NCBI RefSeq assembly: GCF_900240305.1 | Contig: NZ_LT964854.1 | Coordinates: 1,798,001-1,862,000 of the forward strand | Origin: Ottowia massiliensis | GTDB lineage: Bacteria > Pseudomonadota > Gammaproteobacteria > Burkholderiales > Burkholderiaceae_C | Length of the DNA: 64,000 nucleotides | Reading direction: 5' to 3' | Shown: in pieces, positions 26,724-34,611 of the stretch | Numbering within the stretch: position 1 is the stretch's first letter | Layout: each line of letters opens with the position of its first letter | Position numbers and translations under genes: made by a program | The notes under the pieces: generated by a model | Told to the model about the DNA's origin: nothing | Databases searched by the model: none | What the model saw: the letters and a program-made list of their open reading frames with translations, nothing else

Positions 26724-28418
26724 TTACCACCAGTTTGCGGGGTTGAGCTTGCTGTCTGCAAGCCATTTTGCGCCTTCAGCCACTTTGCCAGCCGCCCAAT
26801 TTGCGCCGTCTGCCACTTTGCCGGCAGCCCATCGCGCTCCATCCACGGCTTTTCCGGCCGCCCATTTGGCTCCATCAACGGCTTTCCCAGCAGCCCATTT
26901 GGCTCCATCTACGGCTTTGCCAGCGGCCCATAGAGTCGCATCGCGGGCCAATTGAATGCCATCACCCAATTTTCCAGTGGCCCATTGAATGCCGTCGCCC
27001 AGCTTGTCCAGCCCACGGCCTGCCAAGTCGCCCGCTTTATCCATCAGCGTGTTGACGCCTTGGCCAGCCGTTTCAACAAAAGAGGCCACTTTGTTGAAGC
27101 CTGATTCCAGGCCCACTTGCTTGCCCGTATTGCGTATGAACTTGCCAACGAGGGTGGAGCCTTCCATGACGACATCACCGGCAAAGTCGGCTCCTTGCCT
27201 GACTGCGCTGCCGGTGATGTCCAGGGCGGCATCGGCGGCCTGCCCCGTCAAACGCACGCTGCCTTCAATCAGCTGGCCTTTCGCCAGATCGTTTTTGACA
27301 ACTGCCGACATCTCGCCGCGCGTTTCGTGCAATGCACCAATAGCTTCAGAACCCAAGTCAAACACATTCTTGCCCGCAGAGGCCAAGAGATTGACTGTTG
27401 CCTCGGGAAGGTTTTCCAAGGCATTCAGGACAGGCAGCGGATTTGATTTTTCATATGCAGCGTTTTCACGCAGGGCTTCCACGTAGGACGTGTTGTCCTG
27501 GCCGCCGCCGTGCAGATTGACTGGCCCCATAAGGCCCGATTTATCCGTCGTTTGGGAGGGTTTCACATGCAATTCATGCCCCACCGCATCAGGCAAGGAG
27601 CCGCCCAGAATGCTGGTAATTCCAAATTGCTGCCAGCCTTTTGTAGCTTCGCTTTTTTGCTGCGCCGTTGTCAGCAAATCGCCATCGACGACATAGCGGC
27701 GAATTTGCCCGTTGTCTGCCATCGCCGCGCGAACTTCATTGGGGTTGCCTTGCAGGGCGCGAATGGTGTTGTCGCTCAAACCCGCCGCATTGAAAGTAAC
27801 GCCGGGCGCGCCCGTTGCCAGCATGGCGGCGGAAGCCAGGCCGCCTCCCAGCGAATGCCCCGTGAAAACCACATTGCCTTTGCCGAATATTTTTTCGGCA
27901 TTCTGGGCCAAGGCAACCGCTTGCTGATATTGCTCGGTTTTCAGGCCGGCGCCCTGCCCGGCATTGGTGGTGAGATCGCCGCCTGCGCCCGGACTCCAGT
28001 TGTCAGTGCCGCGATAGGCCACCACATATTGGCCTTGTGCATTTTGATAAATGGCCGCGTCAAATCCGGTCGTGGGGTCATGCAGGTCAGCGGTAGAGAT
28101 GGGGATGCGATTGCCTTGCGCATCCACCAGGTGATCGCCTTCGGGCCTCAAACGCCGCCATCCGGCTTGCTCCAGTTCGCGTTCAGACTGGGTGCCTGTT
28201 GCGCCTGGAGCGTCGGATTTGTAGGCATCGTTGGACATCATGGCCAACTGCAAATCCCGTTCGCGCTGCGGAGCCGTGCCCCTGACGCTGCTGGCAAAGG
28301 TTCCGTCGCCTACGGGATAGCCACGGCTGTGATCGACCTGGCGGGCGGATGAAGCGGCGGCGTCCATCGGGCGCGCGCTGACTGCGTGAAAGTTTGGACT
28401 GCTCGGACTGATTCGCAT
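26724..28418 (-). CDS. Class 3-type lipase with C-terminal 11-residue repeats, probable secreted effector
   Basis: 564 residues, no signal peptide. The alpha/beta-hydrolase part (residues about 60-300) has YVVAYRGTDNW and the nucleophile elbow FTGHSLGGGLASAA near residue 185. A helical region follows, and the last ~75 residues are a run of 11-mers of the form WAAGKAVDGAK, repeated five or six times, ending SKLNPANWW. Such amphipathic 11-mers often lie on membranes. Lipase fold, lack of a classical signal, and a neighbouring periplasmic lipoprotein suggest an interbacterial phospholipase delivered by a type VI or type IV system; the delivery route is not visible here. The start at 28418 has GGAGC seven bases upstream. 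GC is lower than in flanking genes. Confidence 0.72.
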   Translation of the reverse strand: MRISPSSPNFHAVSARPMDAAASSARQVDHSRGYPVGDGTFASSVRGTAPQRERDLQLAMMSNDAYKSDAPGATGTQSERELEQAGWRRLRPEGDHLVDAQGNRIPISTADLHDPTTGFDAAIYQNAQGQYVVAYRGTDNWSPGAGGDLTTNAGQGAGLKTEQYQQAVALAQNAEKIFGKGNVVFTGHSLGGGLASAAMLATGAPGVTFNAAGLSDNTIRALQGNPNEVRAAMADNGQIRRYVVDGDLLTTAQQKSEATKGWQQFGITSILGGSLPDAVGHELHVKPSQTTDKSGLMGPVNLHGGGQDNTSYVEALRENAAYEKSNPLPVLNALENLPEATVNLLASAGKNVFDLGSEAIGALHETRGEMSAVVKNDLAKGQLIEGSVRLTGQAADAALDITGSAVRQGADFAGDVVMEGSTLVGKFIRNTGKQVGLESGFNKVASFVETAGQGVNTLMDKAGDLAGRGLDKLGDGIQWATGKLGDGIQLARDATLWAAGKAVDGAKWAAGKAVDGAKWAAGKAVDGARWAAGKVADGANWAAGKVAEGAKWLADSKLNPANWW

Positions 28419-28537
28419 GGTTTTTGCTCCCATTCGTGATTGGTAGTTGAAACGGCAGACATGGTGCACGGTTGCCTAGCTAGGGTGGTTACCGGGGGGG
28501 TAGGCGCCTTTCCAGGCAGGATCGTCTGTCGGGGTGG

Positions 28538-28626
28538 ATTAAAAACAGGAGCGAACTAAAGGGGCTTGAAATGACATTCTGCGCAGTTTCCACTAGGACC
28601 TCATGCTATTGATACAGGAGCGAAAT
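28538..28626 (+). repeat. Family-1 interspersed repeat, copy 9 (forward)
   Basis: Starts ATTAAAAACAGGAGCGAACT, core TTCCACTAGGACCTCATGCT, ends ATTGATACAGGAGCGAAAT. One of the best-preserved copies. Confidence 0.9.
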
Positions 28627-28728
28627 TGAGTACCCTCCTCGATATGGTCTTTTCGCCTCCTTTCAGGCGGACCGTGAACCGGCTTCCGGGGCTGGGTTGC
28701 GGGTCCGCCCCAGACTTGAAGCGTGCAG

Positions 28729-28764
28729 AAAAAAGCCGCCGGAGCTTCGCGCTGCGGCGGCTTT
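28729..28764 (-). terminator. Terminator of the FetA-like receptor gene
   Basis: On the minus strand AAAGCCGCCG and CGGCGGCTTT pair around a 13-base loop and run into TTTTTT. It starts 54 nt after the stop codon. Confidence 0.8.
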
Positions 28765-28817
28765 GCGCTTGGCATGAGGTGCGGCGCTTGGCCGAAGGGC
28801 CGCGCGCCGGGGCAGGT

Positions 28818-30821
28818 TTAGAACCGCCAGTTCACGCTCAGGCGCCAGTCGCGGCCCGGCTCCAGGATGGAGCTGTGCTGGGTGCGGTAGAGGCGGTTGG
28901 CCACGTTGTGCACGCTCAGGTTCACGTTGAAGCGGTCGTGGCCCAGCGGCTGCCAGTTGGCGTAGAGGCTGTGCAGCGCCACTGATTTGAGCGTTTGGCT
29001 GCCGGTTTGCACGCCCGCGCGGTTGACGACGGGCACGGTGAGGCTTTCGGTGAACTGGCCGCGCCAGCCGATTTCAAGGCGCGGCTGGGCGAAGCGGTAG
29101 CTCAGCTGCGTATGCCACTGGCGGCCTGTGGGCGTGTAGTTGAGCATGGAGTACATGCCGCCCAGGCTGCCTTCCAGACGGGGCTTGCTGTGCGTCATGG
29201 CCGCGCGCGCCTGCCAGGGGCCGTCGCGCCAGCCCGCTTCCAGCTCGTAGCCCCGGTTGATGAGCTTGCCCACGTTGTCTTGCTCGTTGCGGGCGTTGTT
29301 GCCCAGGTAGTCGTGCGTGACCTGGCGGAACACCGCGCCCGAGGCGGTGAAGGGGCCGCTTTGCCACTGCGCGCCGATTTCGGCATTGACGGCACGCTCG
29401 GCCTTGACGCCGTCGGCCACGCCGCGCGAGAGGTTGAGGAGCATGGCCTCTTGCAGGCGCGGACTGCGGCTGGCTTGCGCCACGCCGGCATGCAGGCTCC
29501 ATTGCGGGCTGATGTCCCAAATGGCGTTGATGCTGGGGTTGAGCTGGCCTTTGCTGACGCTCTTGCCCCGGGCCGTGGTCAGGCTGAAGTGGTCATAGCG
29601 CAGGCCGGTGGTGATGGTGAACGGCTCGAAGGCCCAGATGCCTTCGCCATACAGGCCCCAGTCGGTTTTTTTCTCGCCAGTGTGGCTGACCAGGTTGTTG
29701 ACTTCCTCGCGGCGCACGTTCACGCCGTATTTGATGCGGTGGTCTTGCCAGGCCGTGACAAAGCCCGCGTTGGCGCCCGTGCTCTTGACGTTGGAGTGGT
29801 TGTAGGGCGAAGTGGCGCGGCAGCCGCCCAAAGGCCCCAGCGCGCGCTTGGAGTCATCCATCTTGGTGTGATAGATGTTGGCGTCGGCCTTTTGCGCAAA
29901 GCCCAGGTTGCGGCCCTTGTATTCGAGGTTGGTGGTGTCGTATTTCAGGTCGCCGTCATACAGCGGGCAGCCCGCCAGGCCGGCCACGTTCAGGCGCAAG
30001 GTGCGGTTGCCGCTTTGGCCTTCATGGCGCTGGCTGATGGAAAGGCGGTGATCAGGCGCGAGATTCCAGCCCAGCTTGAGCAGGTACGAGCGCTGGTCCA
30101 CGGCGGAGTGCTCAACCTTTTTGCCGTCGCCGTCTTTGTAGTCTTTCTGGTTCACGCCGTTGAGCATGAGCAGGCCGTCAAAGCGCTCGCCAAAGCGGCC
30201 ATAGCCGGCCAGGGATGCGCCTGCGCCCTTGTTGCTTTGCGCGCTGGCGCTCACGCGCGCGCCGAAGTTCTGGCCGGGGGCGAGCAAATCGGGCGCATCC
30301 ACGGTGGTCATGCGGATGGCGCCGGCTGTCACGCCGATGCCCGCGCTGGCCGCGCCCGCGCCTTTTTCCACTTCAATGCTCTTGAGCAGCGCAGGGTCGA
30401 ACATGAAGCGGCCCTGGTGGTGAAAGACTTGCGAGCTTTGCCCGGCGTTGTCCACGGTGAAAGTGAGGTGGTTTTCGCCCAGGCCGCGAATGCTGAACAT
30501 CTGCGAAGCGCCGTTGCCGCCGCTGACGTGCACGCCGGGCTGCTGCGAGAGCACGTCTTTCATGTCCACCACGGTGTTTTTATCGACCGTCTGGCGGCCC
30601 TTGACGCCGCCAGCGGCGCTGCTGGCCGTGACCTGCACGGTATCGAGCGTGTAGCCGGAGGCGCTTTCTTCGCCGTCTGCCGTCTGCGCACCCTTCGTGG
30701 ATGCTTTCGCCACCCTGACGGGTTCCCCTTTTGCTGCGCCCTGCGCCAGCGCCATGCCAGCGGGCAGCATCAGCAGCGCCACGGAAATGGCGCTCAGCCG
30801 CGCCGGAATGCCAATGGACAT
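28818..30821 (-). CDS. fetA: TonB-dependent outer-membrane receptor, FetA/FrpB-like
   Basis: 667 residues. A signal peptide ending GMALA is followed by a plug domain (YTLDTVQVTA, DMKDVLSQQPGVHVSGGNGA, FSIRGLGENHLTFTVDNAG) and a beta barrel ending in LSVNWRF. Many segments, such as YHQGRF-like FHHQGRFMFDPALLKSIEVE and LEIGWRGQFTESLT, closely match the neisserial ferric-enterobactin receptor FetA from memory, so iron-xenosiderophore uptake is likely. The ATG at 30821 is preferred to a GTG three codons upstream. A weak Fur-like sequence lies near 30850-30870 (GAATGCGAATG on the minus strand). It is divergent from the membrane-protein gene at 30960. Confidence 0.85.
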   Translation of the reverse strand: MSIGIPARLSAISVALLMLPAGMALAQGAAKGEPVRVAKASTKGAQTADGEESASGYTLDTVQVTASSAAGGVKGRQTVDKNTVVDMKDVLSQQPGVHVSGGNGASQMFSIRGLGENHLTFTVDNAGQSSQVFHHQGRFMFDPALLKSIEVEKGAGAASAGIGVTAGAIRMTTVDAPDLLAPGQNFGARVSASAQSNKGAGASLAGYGRFGERFDGLLMLNGVNQKDYKDGDGKKVEHSAVDQRSYLLKLGWNLAPDHRLSISQRHEGQSGNRTLRLNVAGLAGCPLYDGDLKYDTTNLEYKGRNLGFAQKADANIYHTKMDDSKRALGPLGGCRATSPYNHSNVKSTGANAGFVTAWQDHRIKYGVNVRREEVNNLVSHTGEKKTDWGLYGEGIWAFEPFTITTGLRYDHFSLTTARGKSVSKGQLNPSINAIWDISPQWSLHAGVAQASRSPRLQEAMLLNLSRGVADGVKAERAVNAEIGAQWQSGPFTASGAVFRQVTHDYLGNNARNEQDNVGKLINRGYELEAGWRDGPWQARAAMTHSKPRLEGSLGGMYSMLNYTPTGRQWHTQLSYRFAQPRLEIGWRGQFTESLTVPVVNRAGVQTGSQTLKSVALHSLYANWQPLGHDRFNVNLSVHNVANRLYRTQHSSILEPGRDWRLSVNWRF

Positions 30822-30959
30822 GAAATTCACCTTTCAAAAAAACATGTTCAAGAAACATTCGCATTCTATGTAAAAAGATATTTGTTTGCGTTAAGTTAAA
30901 CATTGCGGCGTTTCTTTTCTGCCGCCGCCTTGCATACCGCTTGCCCACGCCGTTTGCCC

Positions 30960-31916
30960 ATGTCGACCGCTTTCCGTTCACGTCCGTCCGGCCTCCGCAC
31001 GGCCCGCCGCCAGCGCCAGCGGCTGGCCGCGAAGGCGCTGTGGGCCTGCGGTGCGGCGCTGGCGGCGGGTCATGCGGCGCTGGCTGTCTGGCGCATGGCT
31101 GAACTGGCGCAGGGGCCTCAGCCTTCATCGGCGCGGGTATGGGCCACGCTGGGCCTGACGCTGGCTTCCTGCTTCTGGCCGCTGGCGTGCCGGTGGCAAG
31201 CGGCCCGGCGTAGCGTCTGTCTCTGGGCGCAGCAGGGCGCGCAGGCAGGTGATTTGCTGTGCATGGGCATGCTCTGCGCGCTGCTGCCCGAGCTGGCGTT
31301 TCCGCTATCGCCTTTGCGGCTGCAACTTGGGCTGCCCCTGCCCATCGTGGCGACAGCGGCAGTCTTTTCGGTTTTGCTGCTTCTGTATCTGGCCTGGCTG
31401 GCTCCGCCGCGACAGGCTTTGCGTCACATCGCGCCCGCTGCCTTGCTCCTGCCGCTGGGGCTGACGGTGATGGCCAGCGATGTGAACGTGGGGCTGGACG
31501 ATTCGCCCGTGCAGCGCCATCTGGCGCTCGTGTATCAGAAACGCGCTTGGCGCGTGCCAAGCGGCACTGGGCTCCCAGACCCATCCAGCGCCCGCGCCCG
31601 CGTTCGCCGCGTGGCCTATGAAGTGCTGGCCGCTCCCCTGCTTTCACCGGGCGGCGCGCAAGGCGCGCTCTGTCAATGGCTGCCGGTGGACATCGGCCTC
31701 TACATTCAGGCGCGGCCAGACCAGCCCATCTGCCTGGCTTGGCATGCCGGGGCGCTGGGCGCACGCTGGCTCATGACTGCGCCCGCCAGCGCCTGCCAGC
31801 CGGGCATTACGGAGCAAGCAGAAGAAAACCCGCCGCCAGCCTATGGCCCTAACCGTGGCATGGGCGCGCCTTCCGGCGCGGCGCGCGGGCTACCATCAGC
31901 CGCTGCCCATGACTGA
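30960..31916 (+). CDS. Membrane protein of unknown function upstream of norEF-like genes
   Basis: 318 residues with about five hydrophobic segments in the first 180 residues (ALWACGAALAAGHAALAVW, VWATLGLTLASCFWPLAC, IVATAAVFSVLLLLYLAWL and others) and a soluble C-terminal half. Not recognised. Its last eight bases overlap the start of the norE-like gene, so the two are translationally coupled, pointing to a role in nitric-oxide or heme-copper oxidase biogenesis. It is divergent from the FetA-like receptor, sharing a 138-bp promoter region. Confidence 0.6.
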   Translation: MSTAFRSRPSGLRTARRQRQRLAAKALWACGAALAAGHAALAVWRMAELAQGPQPSSARVWATLGLTLASCFWPLACRWQAARRSVCLWAQQGAQAGDLLCMGMLCALLPELAFPLSPLRLQLGLPLPIVATAAVFSVLLLLYLAWLAPPRQALRHIAPAALLLPLGLTVMASDVNVGLDDSPVQRHLALVYQKRAWRVPSGTGLPDPSSARARVRRVAYEVLAAPLLSPGGAQGALCQWLPVDIGLYIQARPDQPICLAWHAGALGARWLMTAPASACQPGITEQAEENPPPAYGPNRGMGAPSGAARGLPSAAAHD

Positions 31917-32508
31917 ATCCATCTCTTCCGCACTTTCCCCTGCCCCGGCGCAGGCGCGGCGTTTGCCTGGCGATCAGTTCGTCTGGTACGTCGTCTTGCT
32001 GGAGGCGCTGACCTTTTGCGTGCTGTTTGGCGCTTTCGCTTTCGCGCGCGTGGCGCATCTGGAGCTGTTCAACGCTTCGCAACAGCGGCTGAATGTCAGC
32101 GCGGGAGCCATCAACACGGCGCTGCTGCTGACGGCCAGCTGGTGCGTGGCGCGCGCCGTGCTGACCGTGCGCGAGGGCGGCAAAACCGCCGGGCTGCTAT
32201 GGCTGGCGGCTGGCTGGGCCTTGGGCGCAGGCTTTGTCGTTTTCAAGCTGCATGAATACGCTGACAAGGCGGCCGAAGGCATCGGGCTGTCCACCAATCT
32301 GTTTTTCGACTTCTATTTCATCCTCACCGGCTTTCACCTGCTGCACGTGCTGGCAGGGCTGCTGGCACTGCTGCTGGTGGGGGCGGGTCTGGCGCGGCAG
32401 CCGAAAAACGCACCCAGCGGCTACGCGCTGGAAACGGCGGCGGCCTTCTGGCACTTGGTCGATCTGCTGTGGCTGGTGCTGTTTCCGCTGGTTTACGTGA
32501 TGCACTGA
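31909..32508 (+). CDS. norE: Cytochrome c oxidase subunit III family protein, NorE-like
   Basis: 199 residues, five predicted helices. The first, FVWYVVLLEALTFCVLFGAF, and the stretch FDFYFILTGFHLLHVLAGL followed by FWHLVDLLWLVLFPLVYV are the hallmarks of COX3-family proteins. The short length and the following NorF-like gene fit NorE, an accessory of nitric-oxide reductase. No norCB genes are in the window. The ATG at 31909 starts MTESISS; in-frame codons upstream lie inside the previous gene. Confidence 0.8.
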   Translation: MTESISSALSPAPAQARRLPGDQFVWYVVLLEALTFCVLFGAFAFARVAHLELFNASQQRLNVSAGAINTALLLTASWCVARAVLTVREGGKTAGLLWLAAGWALGAGFVVFKLHEYADKAAEGIGLSTNLFFDFYFILTGFHLLHVLAGLLALLLVGAGLARQPKNAPSGYALETAAAFWHLVDLLWLVLFPLVYVMH

Positions 32509-32520
32509 AAGAGCCTTGCC

Positions 32521-32787
32521 ATGAAACTGCGCCTGATTGATCTCGTGTGGCTGCTGCTTCTGGCGGCCACGGCCACAACCTGGTGGCTGGACGCCAGCGG
32601 CAAACTGGACACGCCAGCTCACACGCCCGTGGTGTGGCTCATCTTTGGCTTGGCCTGGCTCAAGGGGCTGGGGGTGATTCTGGAATTCATGGAACTGCGC
32701 CACGCCCCCGCCCTGTGGCGCAACGCGCTGCTGGCCCTGTTCACGCTGATGGTGGCGCTGATTCTGCTGGCCTGGGCCGTGGCCTGA
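32521..32787 (+). CDS. norF: NorF-like small membrane protein (COX4-type)
   Basis: 88 residues with three hydrophobic helices. The stretch VVWLIFGLAWLKGLGVILEFMELRHAPALW is the conserved helix and loop of the prokaryotic COX4-like/NorF family. Starts 12 nt after norE. Its 3' end overlaps the convergent AraC pseudogene by 47 bp. Confidence 0.8.
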   Translation: MKLRLIDLVWLLLLAATATTWWLDASGKLDTPAHTPVVWLIFGLAWLKGLGVILEFMELRHAPALWRNALLALFTLMVALILLAWAVA

Positions 32788-33617
32788 GAATCTGTTCACA
32801 ATCTTTTAAGCAGCGCGCCTGGCTGGGCGGATAGCCAAAGTGGCGAGTGAAAGCCTGGCTGAAATTGCCGGGCTGGCCGTAGCCCACACGCCAGGCGGTT
32901 TCAGTCACGCGGCAGCCGGCTTGCAGGTGGCGCAGGGCCAGCGCCATGCGCGCGCAGGTGTGAAAGTCTTGCGGACTGCCGCCCCAGGCTTGGCGGAAGC
33001 TGCGGCGCAGGCGGCTTTCGCTCATGTGCAGCTCGTCGGCCAGGCGGCGGATGGAAACGCTTTCATGCGCGTGCGCCAGCAGCCAGCGGCGGGCCTGCTC
33101 CATGCGGGCGGCCTCCTGCGGACGCAGCAAGCGAGGGCTTTCGGCTGGGGGCGCGGCGGACAGGGGCGTGGGGCCGCTGGCGGGCAGCAGGCGCAGTTGC
33201 TCGTGCAACAGGGCCAGCGCGCCAGCGTGCAGGGCCAGCAGCCTGCCCGGCGTGTCTGGCGCCGGATGGGCGGCCTGCCAGGCCAGAGCGCGGGCATGGG
33301 CCAGGGCGGCGGCGCTGGCGGGGCGGCAGGCCAGCAGGCGCACGCCGCTGGCATGGCGCAAAAGCTGGCGGGCAGCGGCCTCGCCCAAGTAGGCGGTGAG
33401 CAGCTCTTCATCCAGTTGCAGGCGCAGTTGCTCGACGTGTTGCTCGGCGCTGCCGCTGTAGCGGCGCTCGCCTTGGGCGTCGATGAAGCTGGAGATGGTG
33501 ACGCTGCCGCAGTCAAAGCGAAGCTGCTGGCCGCGCCGCTCTTCAAAAGACGAGTGGCCTTGCAGCCCGAAGGTCAGGCTCAGCAGCGGGCGCGGCAGGC
33601 AGCGGCGGCTTTTGTCC
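32741..33617 (-). pseudogene. PchR-like AraC-family regulator, 3' part (gene split by foreign insert)
   Basis: Open frame with no start codon after an upstream TAG. It begins RRCLPRPLLSLTFGLQGHSS and continues through the sensor domain to an AraC DNA-binding domain (VSIRRLADELHMSESRLRRS, then VTETAWRVGYGQPGNFSQAF). This is the C-terminal 290 residues of a regulator of siderophore uptake of the PchR type. Its missing first part is at 34337-34590, in the same orientation, separated by about 720 bp of different composition. It therefore cannot be made as one protein. Confidence 0.82.
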
Positions 33618-33620
33618 TAT

Positions 33621-33713
33621 TAAGTGGATTAAAAGCGCAATGCGACTGCGTTGGCGTATTGTCTGTATGCCCTGCGGCTCGCGCTTTGTAGCATTTTTAT
33701 TTTAATCCGCTAT
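33621..33713. repeat. Neisserial-type small inverted-repeat element
   Basis: About 92 bp with imperfect terminal inverted repeats: TAAGTGGATTAAAA at the left and TTTTAATCCGCTAT at the right. From memory, neisserial genomes carry many small elements ending in ATAGTGGATTAAA/TTTAATCCACTAT with an inner CTGTCTGCGGCTTCGTCG-like block; here the inner part reads TGTCTGTATGCCCTGCGGCT. No other copy is in the window. Confidence 0.6.
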
Positions 33714-33730
33714 AAATTTGCCTATCGGCT

Positions 33731-34168
33731 TTATCCGTTCTCCGGTACGCATTCCTGCCGATGGAATTTCGGCCATGAAAGGTGCATGCTCATCACTTGG
33801 ACGCAGCGGTGGTCTTTTGATAACCGGTATCGTCTGGTCAAATAATGCCTGATTTCAAAATATTCTGATTCATAACACCCTTTTTCGCGGCAGGGCTGCC
33901 CCATTCTTTGCGCTGCCGAAATGTCTATCGCCGCATATTCGCGCGGCAACCACGCCAAAAAAACCGCCATACAAACCAGCGTTGCCAGTTGGCAGCAGAC
34001 AACCCGCTTCCGTGCCCGAAATTCGTGCCGGAAAAAGGTGCGCAGCAGCGACAGGGAAACGGCGGCAAACAAGCCCGACAACGCCGCCGCTGCCGTAAGG
34101 ACAAAAAGCTCGTCCTGCACGGCAAACGCCAAAGCCATCAGCAGGCAGGCAGATGCGGATTTTTTCAT
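33731..34168 (-). CDS. Small membrane protein of unknown function (foreign insert)
   Basis: 145 residues starting MKKSASACLLMALAFAVQDE with three hydrophobic segments up to about residue 75 (FVLTAAAALSGLFAAVSLSL, LATLVCMAVFLAWLP), then a basic, Cys-containing C-terminal part. Not recognised. Codon use is more A/T-rich than in host genes. It lies entirely within the insert; the stop lies 17 nt from the right end of the small inverted-repeat element. Confidence 0.55.
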   Translation of the reverse strand: MKKSASACLLMALAFAVQDELFVLTAAAALSGLFAAVSLSLLRTFFRHEFRARKRVVCCQLATLVCMAVFLAWLPREYAAIDISAAQRMGQPCREKGCYESEYFEIRHYLTRRYRLSKDHRCVQVMSMHLSWPKFHRQECVPENG

Positions 34169-34202
34169 TGCAGTATCCTTTTAGGTGGGCGGTGGCGGGT
34201 GC

Positions 34203-34214
34203 AGGCTGCCTGAA
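34203..34214 (+). other. DNA uptake sequence, Simonsiella type
   Basis: AGGCTGCCTGAA matches exactly the 12-mer described as the Simonsiella variant of the neisserial DNA uptake sequence. A given 12-mer is expected about 0.008 times in 128 kb of strand sequence at random, and this one sits between the pepN-like 3' end and the membrane-protein gene of the foreign insert, the intergenic position usual for these sequences. Confidence 0.75.
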
Positions 34215-34220
34215 ACCGCC

Positions 34221-34331
34221 CTAGCCCAAAATCTTCTCCACAATCTCGCGCACGTCTTTGGAAAGGTCGGGCATATTGGCGAGTGCCTGCAATTGCTGCC
34301 GCATTAGGGCTTGGCGCTGCGGCTCAATGCG
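34221..34331 (-). pseudogene. pepN: 3' end of an aminopeptidase N gene
   Basis: The last 36 codons read RIEPQRQALMRQQLQALANM then PDLSKDVREIVEKILG and a stop. This fits the C-terminal helices of neisserial PepN, which end LSKDVGEIVGKIL-like. The upstream frame is cut at the junction with the AraC fragment. It is a passenger remnant, not functional. Confidence 0.6.
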
Positions 34332-34336
34332 CTGCA

Positions 34337-34590
34337 TCATCTTCCACCAGGTCGCGCTCGGGCCGGTAGCGGGTGGCAATCAGGGTCAGGCCCGGGGCCA
34401 GGCTCACACTGTCGCTGTGGCAGTCGCCCAGCGCGGGCGGCAGGCGGGTGCGGCTCCAGGGGCCGCGCCGCTCGGCGTGTGCGTCTGCTGGGGTGAGGCG
34501 GCATGTGGGCAGGGGCATGTCGGTTTTGCATGTGAATCTGGCTGGTTTGCATATTTTCATGAATGCGAACATTTCCCAGAATGCGGGCAT
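34337..34590 (-). pseudogene. PchR-like AraC-family regulator, 5' part (gene split by foreign insert)
   Basis: The first ~85 codons of the regulator, with LAPGLTLIATRYRPERDLVE, a pattern typical of the N-terminal part of PchR-type regulators just before the conserved LTFGLQG strand. That strand is found at the start of the 3' part at 33.6 kb. The frame ends seven residues later in insert sequence. Divergent from the TonB receptor pseudogene, the usual layout for a receptor and its regulator. Confidence 0.75.
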
Positions 34591-34611
34591 TGCCTTGTCT
34601 TGGGTTGTTCT

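Larger units (their letters stand above)
33613..34336. mobile_element. Insert of probable Neisseriaceae origin inside an AraC regulator gene
   Basis: Bounded on both sides by the two halves of the same AraC gene. GC is visibly lower than around it. It carries a neisserial-type small repeat at its left end, a small membrane-protein gene, an exact 12-base DNA uptake sequence and the last 36 codons of a pepN-like gene. No integrase or transposase is present, so uptake by transformation followed by illegitimate or homology-helped recombination is the simplest explanation. Ends are accurate to about 10 bp. Confidence 0.7.

Noticed and set aside
34258..34611. Extended N-terminus for the TonB receptor frame
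   Set aside because: The frame upstream of 34612 runs over the pepN and AraC fragments on the other strand; the signal peptide starts at 34612.
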